58,412 nt of DNA from a virus. The number at the start of each line of letters is the position of its first letter. Positions within the stretch are counted from its first letter, which is position 1. Of this stretch, positions 50,540 through 58,085 are shown piece after piece. Location: positions 1 to 58,412 of the IMG/VR virus record IMGVR_UViG_3300042934_000302; one strand, 5' to 3'. The notes below the pieces were generated by a model. That model saw only the letters and a list, made by a program, of their open reading frames with translations, was not told the DNA's origin and did not search any database. The position numbers were made by a program, and so were the translations under genes.

Positions 50540-51361
50540 ATGCCTTATTACGATGAATATACGCAATATCAGTCGTTCGCATCAATCGATGAATTGAACG
50601 ATACTTCTTACGCATACCTCGATCAATTTTCCGATCAACTTACGAACTCCACAATCGATATTTTCAAACGAATCACGCGCTACTCATGCGTTGTTATTGG
50701 CGTTAGCTGGCTTAAAGTACGCACGCTTGCGTCAATACTCGATAAGTCCGAAAAGACCGTTAGACGCGCCCTCAAGCAGTTAGAAACGTTACATATTATT
50801 CGACGAGTGCCTACGATACGGTCGCAAGGTGGACGCGGGTATGATATCGTAGTCATCCAGCCGATGTCCACTCGTGACCAGTCGAAAATTCCGCATGACA
50901 TCGCCCCTAATAAGCCCTTCGAAACTTTAGAAACTACTAAATCAAATAATCTATTAAATAAACGTAGCACAGAAAAACACGCTGATTCCAGTACGCGCGA
51001 AAATGCTACTGAATTGGATCACGCATTCGTTAGCGAACGAGTGCCGGAAGTATTCGTAAAAGCAGTAAAGCCGTTTTTTGATAATGCACGTGTGATCGAA
51101 TCATTTTGGTACCGATCAAATATCGCCGCGTGGAAGAACACGGTCGATGATGAAGATGAAACGAAGTTGAATGTCGCGTTATCCTCATTCCGTCAAACTA
51201 TTCGTGGGTTAAAGTTCGGGCGCGTACGTGATAAGTTTGCCTATTTCTATCGTATTGCTTATCGAAAATTTAATGCCGAATATGAACGCGAATTGGATGA
51301 AATAGCGGAACGCGAAGGATTAACATTCAATTTCGACAACTTACCGGCATGGATAAAATAA
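50540..51361 (+). CDS. Winged-helix initiator/regulator protein
   Basis: 273 residues; ATG 50540 lies after GGAGAGGG, while the longer frame from 50462 has no ribosome site. wHTH: LKVRTLASILDKSEKTVRRA, then LKQLETLHIIRRVPTIRSQG (about 63-103). The C-terminal half (about 180-273) is helical (FRQTIRGLKFGRVRDKFAYF). This plan is common in replication-initiator-like proteins of Bacillota plasmids. It heads the rightward replication operon. Confidence 0.65.
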   Translation: MPYYDEYTQYQSFASIDELNDTSYAYLDQFSDQLTNSTIDIFKRITRYSCVVIGVSWLKVRTLASILDKSEKTVRRALKQLETLHIIRRVPTIRSQGGRGYDIVVIQPMSTRDQSKIPHDIAPNKPFETLETTKSNNLLNKRSTEKHADSSTRENATELDHAFVSERVPEVFVKAVKPFFDNARVIESFWYRSNIAAWKNTVDDEDETKLNVALSSFRQTIRGLKFGRVRDKFAYFYRIAYRKFNAEYERELDEIAEREGLTFNFDNLPAWIK

Positions 51362-51444
51362 AAAAAGTTATCGAAAATGTGCGTGGAATCGATTTGGCAT
51401 TCGTATAAGATAGTGAAGGTTATTTTATACGGGTAGGTGATCGA

Positions 51445-51969
51445 ATGGAGTTATCTGAAATGAGAAGGCATGGAGCATGCGCCGAATTAAAAGTCGCTGC
51501 GGATATCGCGGATAAGGGTTATATTCCGTACCGTCCAATGGTTGAAAACACAAAAAGCGATATGGTCATCGATATTAATGATCGAACACTTCGGGTTCAG
51601 GTGAAAAGTGGATATTCTGACGGTGACAAAATAAACGTTGATTTACGTAGACCAAGTGCAGCGAATCCATTTTACGAAAAGAATGATTTCGATATACTTG
51701 CGATTTACGATGGTACAACAGGGCAAGTTGCATATCTAAACTGGCGCGACGTACCCAATAAACGTGGAATGGTGTTACGTTTTACACCGGAAACAAACAA
51801 TAATGGGTTTGTTGCGAAACATGGGCGTAAATTCTTCGCGGATTACATGGATATTGAGAAAGCAGCGCCACAGGAGAAGGTGAGCGAATGCAAGACAATC
51901 TCGTTACTGTCGAGACTCAGACAGAGCTGTCTGCAACAACAGGAGAACGAGAATCGCGAATCTTCCTAA
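51445..51969 (+). CDS. PD-(D/E)XK endonuclease-like protein
   Basis: 174 residues, ATG after TAGGTGATCGA. HGACAELKVAADIADKGYIP (Glu), KSDMVIDI (Asp) and LRVQVKSG (QxK) repeat the nuclease plan of the 7590 and 48597 genes. The last 27 codons overlap the next gene by 82 bp in another frame and look like unconstrained readthrough (many S, Q, E), so a stop may have been lost recently. Confidence 0.7.
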   Translation: MELSEMRRHGACAELKVAADIADKGYIPYRPMVENTKSDMVIDINDRTLRVQVKSGYSDGDKINVDLRRPSAANPFYEKNDFDILAIYDGTTGQVAYLNWRDVPNKRGMVLRFTPETNNNGFVAKHGRKFFADYMDIEKAAPQEKVSECKTISLLSRLRQSCLQQQENENRESS

Positions 51970-52310
51970 AAATGTATGTTGACGCAGTACACTCTGGGTT
52001 AATAGGAGATCTCGGTCCAGAACGATGGCAAACGTTATGTGTCATTGCCGCATTCATGAACGAGAAAGGCGAGTGTTGGCCGACACAGGAACAAATAGCC
52101 AGTCGTTTAAATATTCGTCGCGAAGCCGTTAGCAAGCGCATCAAAGCACTCGCGGAATACACATGGCAGGGACGACACCTAATTCGTACAGTTCGTAAAA
52201 GAGACGAGCACTCAAAGGCGTGGCAGAATACACGATATACGATCCTTCCAGTCAGCCAATTCGCTATTTTTGACGGGGAAATAGAGCCACTTGCGATAGA
52301 GCGAACATAG
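51888..52310 (+). CDS. Helix-turn-helix replication-module protein
   Basis: 140 residues, ATG 51888 after AGGAGAAGGTGA. wHTH: WPTQEQIASRLNIRREAVSK, then RIKALAEYTWQGRHLIRTVR (about 65-104), similar in layout to the initiator-like protein at 23008. Both genes are followed by a copy of the duplicated non-coding element, so the gene-element pair seems to have been duplicated or exchanged as a unit. Confidence 0.6.
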   Translation: MQDNLVTVETQTELSATTGERESRIFLKMYVDAVHSGLIGDLGPERWQTLCVIAAFMNEKGECWPTQEQIASRLNIRREAVSKRIKALAEYTWQGRHLIRTVRKRDEHSKAWQNTRYTILPVSQFAIFDGEIEPLAIERT

Positions 52311-52345
52311 CTCGTTCAAATGTGGCTGATGATCACACTATCTAT

Positions 52346-52379
52346 AACTAATCTTTAACAAGAACTAATCTTTAACAAG
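52346..52379. repeat. 17-bp tandem repeat, two copies
   Basis: AACTAATCTTTAACAAG occurs twice head to tail without spacer, just before element copy B. Origin-like or operator-like; nothing similar stands before copy A. Confidence 0.6.
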
Positions 52380-52384
52380 ATAAA

Positions 52385-52513
52385 TACATTGCAGCACTCA
52401 CTAACGTTCGTACTGCTACGCTATTATTACCATACATTAGTTCGCGAAGATATTTAAAAGAACTTTGTGGAACAAAGAAAAGAAAAAGTTTCGCTAAAAA
52501 GAAAAGAAAGAAG
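52385..52513 (+). ncRNA. Duplicated structured element, copy B
   Basis: Partner of 23489-23619. The hairpin here is CTTTGT-GGA-ACAAAG (52463-52477), which keeps pairing despite changes in both arms. The shared 3' block AAAGAAAAGAAAAAGTTTCG leads into the ribosome-site region of the 52524 gene, so in this copy the element is its leader. Type is tentative (RNA leader, origin part or transcription signal). Confidence 0.5.
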
Positions 52514-52523
52514 GTTGAGCACG

Positions 52524-53006
52524 ATGACCACACCGAATCACACCGAAATTATCGCGAAAATAGGCGTCATTGAAACGAATCACTGTCAGTATTGCGAAAA
52601 GTGGGCGAATCAGGCGCATAATCACGAAGCTGCCGATGTTTGTACTGGTTGCCTGTATTATGCAAAGATCCGTGAGCTTGGCGATCAGCTCGATATTAAC
52701 GGTAGCAAGCAGAATATGGATTCGCTCGATATGACGGTTGACGAGTTTAATGCGTACCGATCACGCGGGCTTCGATTGATCGACATTGCCGAGGAAAAGG
52801 GCGTAAATGTCGGTAAGATTAAAACTTGGCAACGGAGGAACGGTATATCTATACGAAGCCAAAAAGCCCCGATAAAATACGACATGTATCGCAAACTCCG
52901 CGATGAAGGGTTATCGTTAAATGGCGTTGCCAAGCGACTACACCGCGACCCACGTACGTTAAAGTCGTGGCTAGCGAAAATGGAAAAGGAGGTAGTAAAC
53001 GCATGA
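52524..53006 (+). CDS. Zinc-ribbon and helix-turn-helix protein
   Basis: 160 residues; ATG 52524 chosen over the upstream GTG 52467, which lies inside the conserved element. NHCQYCEKW and DVCTGCLYY give a Cys4 zinc site (about 19-44). Two HTH-like segments follow (GLRLIDIAEEKGVNVGKIKT; GLSLNGVAKRLHRDPRTLKS). A DNA-binding regulator. Overlaps the next gene by 4 bp. Confidence 0.65.
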   Translation: MTTPNHTEIIAKIGVIETNHCQYCEKWANQAHNHEAADVCTGCLYYAKIRELGDQLDINGSKQNMDSLDMTVDEFNAYRSRGLRLIDIAEEKGVNVGKIKTWQRRNGISIRSQKAPIKYDMYRKLRDEGLSLNGVAKRLHRDPRTLKSWLAKMEKEVVNA

Positions 53007-53305
53007 TCGATATCCCTATTTTAGACGGAAAGTATCGTATTACGAGCGACCCATTAACGTACGTCATAAGTGAACGTCGCGTAATCGATCCAACTAAGTC
53101 ACCGAATTGGGCGAAAATGAAAGCCGAAGGTAAGTCGCCAGCACCACGAATTGAATACCGTGAATTATCGTATCCGAGCACGATGGAGTATGCGTTGCAG
53201 TACATCATTGATCGCGAGGTTAAATCGTCAAATGTTCGGTCGCTTGACGAATACATTGCGGAGATAAAACGACTACGTACAGCCGTGATATTACCGGTGA
53301 AATAG
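53003..53305 (+). CDS. Hypothetical phage protein
   Basis: 100 residues, ATG 53003 with AAAAGGAGG upstream. ILDGKYRITSDPLTYVISER and the helical STMEYALQYIIDREVKSSNV region recall a small phage family found beside replication genes, but I cannot name it with confidence. Coupled to the zinc-ribbon gene. Confidence 0.55.
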   Translation: MIDIPILDGKYRITSDPLTYVISERRVIDPTKSPNWAKMKAEGKSPAPRIEYRELSYPSTMEYALQYIIDREVKSSNVRSLDEYIAEIKRLRTAVILPVK

Positions 53306-53398
53306 CGTTATAACGTATCCGACGATAGATTGTAAGGGTACGAAAAATAAACGCCATACGCAAGCGATAGACAGCGTAAAACACGAGGAGGAACGACA

Positions 53399-53767
53399 AT
53401 GAACGAAAGTAATTCGAAGGATGTTTACGAATTGAAATTCGAAGTTAGCGAAGATGTTTTGGCTGCATTGAATAAATTAGATGAAGTTAACCCATACCTG
53501 CGTTTATATGCTGCCATTGGGTCGTCTAATGATCTCGATGATCAACGTCTTTGTCGCGAAGGTTATATCGATTTACTCGACGCAGCACTAAGCGGAAAAC
53601 GCGTAGTAAACCCGAAAACTGATCGTGAGCGACTCGAAGAAATACATGATAAATACGTGAGCTATATACACGAAGATTTACCAGCCCCAATCGCTATTTC
53701 CGACCTGAAAACGTTATTACGTATCGCTGGTAAGTCCGTTGGTATCGATGTGGCTGCCGATGAATGA
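53399..53767 (+). CDS. Hypothetical protein, paralogue of 56639-57034
   Basis: 122 residues after AGGAGG. Shares with the 56639 product a DVYxLK start and the block ALSGKRVVNPKTDRERLEE (there ALKSGKKIVNPLSPREELEM). Alpha/beta, acidic. The two copies flank the helicase loader. Function unknown. Confidence 0.55.
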   Translation: MNESNSKDVYELKFEVSEDVLAALNKLDEVNPYLRLYAAIGSSNDLDDQRLCREGYIDLLDAALSGKRVVNPKTDRERLEEIHDKYVSYIHEDLPAPIAISDLKTLLRIAGKSVGIDVAADE

Positions 53768-53924
53768 GCGTAAACTCCGTGAACTCGAACTTGATGCGAA
53801 AACTGCGGGCGATAACGTGGACAAGTTGCAACGGATTGCTCGCGTAGATGTGCCGGTGCTGATTGCGGAGATTAGGCGATTAAAAATGGAAGGGGATGTT
53901 GCCCCGTGGTTTCTGGTCGATTAA
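53760..53924 (+). CDS. Small coiled-coil-like protein
   Basis: 54 residues from ATG 53760, overlapping the previous gene by 8 bp. Helical, charged (ERKLRELELDAKTAGDNVDK). Weak ribosome site, so confidence is moderate. Confidence 0.45.
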   Translation: MNERKLRELELDAKTAGDNVDKLQRIARVDVPVLIAEIRRLKMEGDVAPWFLVD

Positions 53925-54280
53925 CAACTGATGACTTGTTCGATTTATATAACTTATGGTCGTTATCAACAAACGGATACTGGTCAGATGATGATGAGGA
54001 ATGGCCGTGTTCATCTAAGCTAAAATATTGGGTTAACTTTACCAGCTACGATTCACAGGACGGCCTAGCTTGCGTAGCATCACATTCAGACGCTATGTTC
54101 ATTGCAAAGGCACACGAAGCAATACCACAGTTAGTCAGCGAGGTGCTCGATCTGCGTAACGAGCTGCATCGGTATAAATGCGCACATGAAACTTTGCAAC
54201 GATTAGTCGCGCATATTGATCAAGAAGCACTAGATCAAGCAATCGAAGCATGCAACAGGGGGCTGGGTGACCGTCGATGA
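53906..54280 (+). CDS. Hypothetical protein
   Basis: 124 residues, GTG 53906 after AAGGGGA. Acidic N-terminal half with many Trp/Tyr (NGYWSDDDEEWPCSSKLKYW), helical C-terminal half (VSEVLDLRNELHRYKCAHET). Not recognised. Overlaps both neighbours. Confidence 0.5.
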   Translation: MVSGRLTTDDLFDLYNLWSLSTNGYWSDDDEEWPCSSKLKYWVNFTSYDSQDGLACVASHSDAMFIAKAHEAIPQLVSEVLDLRNELHRYKCAHETLQRLVAHIDQEALDQAIEACNRGLGDRR

Positions 54281-54678
54281 CTAAACGTAGCCCAGGCGCA
54301 GATTACGAATCAGTTCCGATCCCCGAATGGAACGTATCACATTTTCACGCGTGGTTAATTGCGGAAACGAAATCACGATTTAACGTCGACTACGCACCAT
54401 TCGGCCGCGGAACGTTAGCTTCACGTTGGCTTGCCGAAAAGGGCATGTTGAAGCAGGCGTGCGCGACGTATGGGAACGAAGTCATGCGCCGGTTCATCGA
54501 ACGATGCCTCGAAAGCTACCGGCCGACACCACAATACCCTGCGATCAATTTCGGCTTCATGTACTCGTATCGACGCGACGAATTGCAAAGAGCGCAGGCA
54601 GACGTGGTGCGAACGAATGCTGACGATAGAAAGACGCAGATTGTCGATGATGACGTGGATTTGAGCGAATTTATTTAA
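54277..54678 (+). CDS. Hypothetical protein upstream of the helicase loader
   Basis: 133 residues. FHAWLIAETKSRFNVDYAPF and ASRWLAEKGMLKQACATYGN give a helical DNA-replication-type domain, and the tail is acidic (VDDDVDLSEFI). In many Bacillota phages the gene just before the DnaC-like loader encodes an initiator/loader partner, so this could be one. Confidence 0.5.
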   Translation: MTKRSPGADYESVPIPEWNVSHFHAWLIAETKSRFNVDYAPFGRGTLASRWLAEKGMLKQACATYGNEVMRRFIERCLESYRPTPQYPAINFGFMYSYRRDELQRAQADVVRTNADDRKTQIVDDDVDLSEFI

Positions 54679-54693
54679 CGGGAGGTGGTTCGA

Positions 54694-55440
54694 ATGGATT
54701 ACGCTAACTCACCGCTCTTACATTTCACCAACGTCACCACACCGCCGGCTACCGGCAGCCCACTCGCCGCTGCGTGTGATGCGTTCAGCGCCCGCCTAAT
54801 CGCCGCAAACATTCCGGTAGACTATTTATCCGCACCGATGATTGACGCTACTGTACAGGTCACAGCGAAGGTTAACGGTCATGTACGAAGTAATGCCGCT
54901 GGGCTGGCCGAATGGCTGCCGAAGTATGAGCGATCATTCGGCGAGAGTACCGCACCAAAATCGTTGTACCTGTTCAGTCGCGGCAAAGGCGTAGGTAAGA
55001 CAGCGACAGCCTGCCGATTGCTGATCGATTATATGGCGACACAATTCGTAGCTGCGTTGAAGGAAGGACGCACGCCACCGCAGAGGATCGGGTACTTCCT
55101 CGACTTAACCGAAATGCAAACGTCTTACAATATCGCGAGCATGACACATGACGATGAGGGCATGGCGCGAATAGGTGAAGTAGTAAAGCGAGTACAGCAC
55201 GCGGAAATGACGGTACTTGATGATGTTGGCGTTCGGTCAGCAACGGAGGCATTCAGGGCATACGTTCATGCCATCGTGAATTATCGGGTTGCGAACGGTA
55301 AGCCAACGATTTATACGAGTAATATCGAGGTTGACGAGTTGGCAAACGTATTTGATGAGCGACTGGCTGACCGTGTGCGCGAGAAGTGTTTCGAGATTAC
55401 ATGGATGGAAAACGATAGTAAACGGGGAATACGTAGTTGA
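54694..55440 (+). CDS. DnaC-like helicase loader ATPase
   Basis: 248 residues; ATG 54694 with GGGAGGTGG 5-13 bp upstream. AAA+ core: SRGKGVGKTATA (Walker A, about 95-106), MTVLDDVGV (Walker B, about 174-182) and YTSN sensor 1 (about 213-216). It would load the DnaB-like helicase encoded at the end of the operon. Confidence 0.8.
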   Translation: MDYANSPLLHFTNVTTPPATGSPLAAACDAFSARLIAANIPVDYLSAPMIDATVQVTAKVNGHVRSNAAGLAEWLPKYERSFGESTAPKSLYLFSRGKGVGKTATACRLLIDYMATQFVAALKEGRTPPQRIGYFLDLTEMQTSYNIASMTHDDEGMARIGEVVKRVQHAEMTVLDDVGVRSATEAFRAYVHAIVNYRVANGKPTIYTSNIEVDELANVFDERLADRVREKCFEITWMENDSKRGIRS

Positions 55441-55466
55441 CATCTAAAACGAAGGAGTGACAAATA

Positions 55467-55727
55467 TTGAAACTTATATGTATCAAATCGGTTCAGATGA
55501 AAGGTGAAAAGAAAGCTGATAGATTTCAAGCGTTCACAAAAGGGAAAAAATACATGGCAAGAAAAGGGATGTTAAAAGGAAAAATGCAAGGTGTAAGCGA
55601 TGATCCCTATGATATAACACCAGTTTTACGAGCAAAAAATGATAACGGAGAAAGTCATATCATTAAGATTATTAAAGACGATTCATTTGATGATTTTTTT
55701 AATGAGCATTTTCAGGAAATCAAGTAA
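55467..55727 (+). CDS. Small basic hypothetical protein
   Basis: 86 residues from TTG 55467 after AAGGAG. Lys-rich, with an SH3-like small beta domain (FQAFTKGKKYMARKGMLKGK). AT-rich relative to neighbours. Unknown. Confidence 0.5.
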   Translation: MKLICIKSVQMKGEKKADRFQAFTKGKKYMARKGMLKGKMQGVSDDPYDITPVLRAKNDNGESHIIKIIKDDSFDDFFNEHFQEIK

Positions 55728-55769
55728 TTAGCAGTACGACACTAATACGAAACAGTTGGGAGGTCGCAT

Positions 55770-56252
55770 ATGAACTGGAAAACAGCAGGATTAATCGGAA
55801 TCACAGCGGCAACCATCACCTATATCATATCGCGTCCGAAGTACCCGACGATCGACGAAACGGAATGGGACGACATAGTTGCCGAATCAGACGGTCCACT
55901 ATTCGAAGTTGGCGATAAAGTTATCGTTACCTGCCCGTATACTACTGAAATGTGGGGTGCTGATAGCGATTTTATTCCGAGAGTGTACGAAGTGTCAGAC
56001 GTACAGTATATCAAGCGTACAGATGCGTACGTATACAAAATTGTCGGGGATGATCGGTGGTATAACGAAAATTGGCTCGTGAAAGATACGTATGGGAGCA
56101 TGACGGTGGATCCGGATGCTATCGACCATGACCGCGAAGTAGTAGACGAGCGGCAGGCAGGGGTTCATCGTACAGCCGAATGGAAATCGAAGTCGGACGA
56201 GTTGCTTGACGAATATAATCGTACGCATGACGACGATGTAAGACGCGAATAG
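55770..56252 (+). CDS. Membrane-anchored SH3-like protein
   Basis: 160 residues. An N-terminal helix (TAGLIGITAATITYII, about 5-20) anchors a beta-rich domain (FEVGDKVIVTCPYTTEMWGA, then YKIVGDDRWYNENWLV), with an acidic tail. The SH3-type module resembles those in 6465 and 7970. Function unknown. Confidence 0.5.
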   Translation: MNWKTAGLIGITAATITYIISRPKYPTIDETEWDDIVAESDGPLFEVGDKVIVTCPYTTEMWGADSDFIPRVYEVSDVQYIKRTDAYVYKIVGDDRWYNENWLVKDTYGSMTVDPDAIDHDREVVDERQAGVHRTAEWKSKSDELLDEYNRTHDDDVRRE

Positions 56253-56310
56253 TACGAAAGACAACGGGTTAACGAAATGATCGAGGAAATTACGGAAAGG
56301 GGTAATGACG

Positions 56311-56646
56311 ATGACTAACTTGGAGATTGACCGCAAATTGGCGGAAGCGATGGATTACAAAATATTGGCTGCACTTCCATTAGTGATCATAAAAGAAAAG
56401 CCATATCTTACTGCTAGACAATGGTCACCACATTTATATATGGGTGACGCTTGGGAAGTTGCTAAACGACTTGGACTATGTGAGATCCGAAGAGAAGAAA
56501 ATCCATATGCATGGGTAGCAGTTTTCACAGATGGATTTGAAGAAAATCAGCTTCATCAGTCCTTTTCATATCGAGATAAATCAGCACCCATGGCAATATG
56601 CTTAGCGGCGCTGAAAGTTATCGAAGGGAGCAAGAGCGATGAGTGA
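56311..56646 (+). CDS. Phage ABA-sandwich-like protein
   Basis: 111 residues; ATG 56311 is 8 bp from GAAAGGGG, so it is preferred over 56305. IDRKLAEAMDYKILAALP, then WSPHLYMGDAWEVAKRL and APMAICLAALKVI follow the layout of the Phage_ABA_S domain, common in Bacillota phages, role unknown. Confidence 0.65.
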   Translation: MTNLEIDRKLAEAMDYKILAALPLVIIKEKPYLTARQWSPHLYMGDAWEVAKRLGLCEIRREENPYAWVAVFTDGFEENQLHQSFSYRDKSAPMAICLAALKVIEGSKSDE

Positions 56647-57034
56647 AGATGTGTATGTGTTGAAAAAGAGAATTGATCCAGTTGTTTTAGGCATTTTAAA
56701 CGACGGTGACGCAGTTCCATCATCGCTTATAAAGGTAAGTATCAGAACAATGGAAAATTGTAAGTTTAGAATGGCTGATCTTGATGATATATCTGATTGG
56801 ATCTCTGCACTGAAAAGCGGCAAGAAGATCGTCAATCCGTTGAGTCCAAGGGAAGAACTAGAAATGTATCTTACTGATCGGCAGGAAGAGGCTAAATATC
56901 CGTCGGGAGTTGATGTACGAATTCGAGTAATCGGGATTAAGAAAGGTGTTAAAAAGGCACTTGAAATTATCGCCAAAGAGCATCCAGACGTTGCGGATTG
57001 GCTGAAAGATGAAGGTGAAGCGTATGAGCCGTGA
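56639..57034 (+). CDS. Hypothetical protein, paralogue of 53399-53767
   Basis: 131 residues overlapping the previous gene by 8 bp. Shares the SGKKIVNPLSPREELE block with 53399. Acidic C-terminal helix. Function unknown. Confidence 0.5.
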   Translation: MSEDVYVLKKRIDPVVLGILNDGDAVPSSLIKVSIRTMENCKFRMADLDDISDWISALKSGKKIVNPLSPREELEMYLTDRQEEAKYPSGVDVRIRVIGIKKGVKKALEIIAKEHPDVADWLKDEGEAYEP

Positions 57035-57206
57035 TTTATTTGAAATTACTGGTGATATTGAAGAAATTATGAGACACGCAAATGCAATTAATCGTTTGTT
57101 TGAACAGGGAGAAAAAAATATCGATTGGAATCTAGTTGAACGACATGCATCACGTTTGCAAGATTCGGCAGATGGATTATATGACGGGGTGGTTGAAGAT
57201 GCCTGA
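57024..57206 (+). CDS. Small helical protein
   Basis: 60 residues; ATG 57024 after GAAGGTGAAG. Helical (ITGDIEEIMRHANAINRLFE). Overlaps both neighbours. Not recognised. Confidence 0.45.
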   Translation: MSRDLFEITGDIEEIMRHANAINRLFEQGEKNIDWNLVERHASRLQDSADGLYDGVVEDA

Positions 57207-57369
57207 TCCATTTCAACAAATTAGAGACCGGTATAGTGAAGCAGATAAGAAGTGGGAAAACGAAGGTAACTCAAATGAGGAAGGATATGCAATGGGCATT
57301 GAATTTGTGGTGTACAAGCTAGATGAATTGTACCCGGGACTAGCAGAAAGGGTGTGGCCGAATGAATGA
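57199..57369 (+). CDS. Small acidic protein
   Basis: 56 residues from ATG 57199, overlapping both neighbours by 8 bp. Helical, acidic (PFQQIRDRYSEADKKWENEG). Not recognised. Confidence 0.45.
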   Translation: MPDPFQQIRDRYSEADKKWENEGNSNEEGYAMGIEFVVYKLDELYPGLAERVWPNE

Positions 57370-57511
57370 CGTACCCGATAATCCAATTATCACGCAAATG
57401 GAACGTTATGGCTATACGTTAGATGAGCTACGCGAACAGGAACGATTATGCCGCGAGCAAATAGAACTAGAAAAGGAGGATCGATGGGATGAGCGATACT
57501 GTAACGATTAA
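57362..57511 (+). CDS. Small acidic protein upstream of the sigma-like gene
   Basis: 49 residues. Charged helix (LDELREQERLCREQIELEKE). Its 3' end contains the AAAGGAGG ribosome site of the next gene and overlaps it by 23 bp, so translation of the two is linked. Confidence 0.5.
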   Translation: MNDVPDNPIITQMERYGYTLDELREQERLCREQIELEKEDRWDERYCND

Positions 57512-58085
57512 AGACACAACCATGCGATTGCTAACGGATTACCAAAATGGAATCGATACTGCAAACGAAATCATACGATTGAACATGCCATTTATTACGT
57601 ATGTGACGTACCGAGCGAAACCGACCAGCATGGAGTTTGACGATGCATTTCAGGAAGCGTCTATCGGCATGTATAAAGCGATCAAGAGTTTCGACTTATC
57701 GAAGGAATACCAGTTTTCTACGTATGCATCGCGTGTGATGGCGAATGAGCTATGGATGGCTGCGCGTAAAGAACCCCGTCGTGCTCGGATCGGTAAGCTG
57801 TTATCGCTCGATTCCGAGATTAAATCGACTGATGATGGTAGCCCACGACTGATCGATTTCATCGTCGCACCTGACCGCGGATTATCCTATCCAGAGATCA
57901 CCGAAATGGTGGCAGATATTACGAGTTGCATGAATGAACGGGATCAATCGGTTATTTATTCATATGTACGTGGATATAGTCAGCATGAGATTGCACGCCA
58001 TGAAGGTATCTCACAGAGTTATATATCGCGGATTATTAATCGATTTAAAGCGCTGATCCATTCGCAGATGGCGGTGGTGTCGTAA
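57489..58085 (+). CDS. Phage sigma-70-family factor
   Basis: 198 residues, ATG 57489 after AAAGGAGG. Region 2: MEFDDAFQEASIGMYKAIKS and YQFSTYASRVMANELWMAAR (about 38-95). Region 4: GYSQHEIARHEGISQSYISR (about 165-184). Unlike the other two sigma-like proteins here, both DNA- and core-binding regions are clear. It overlaps the helicase start (TAATG). Candidate activator of middle or late phage promoters. Confidence 0.8.
   Translation: MSDTVTIKDTTMRLLTDYQNGIDTANEIIRLNMPFITYVTYRAKPTSMEFDDAFQEASIGMYKAIKSFDLSKEYQFSTYASRVMANELWMAARKEPRRARIGKLLSLDSEIKSTDDGSPRLIDFIVAPDRGLSYPEITEMVADITSCMNERDQSVIYSYVRGYSQHEIARHEGISQSYISRIINRFKALIHSQMAVVS

Noticed and set aside
52467-52523. Upstream GTG start of the zinc-ribbon protein
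   Set aside because: It lies within the conserved non-coding element and encodes only a Lys/Arg-rich run; ATG 52524 fits better.
54974-55252. Leftward frame over the helicase loader
   Set aside because: Antisense shadow of the Walker motifs region, no start signal.
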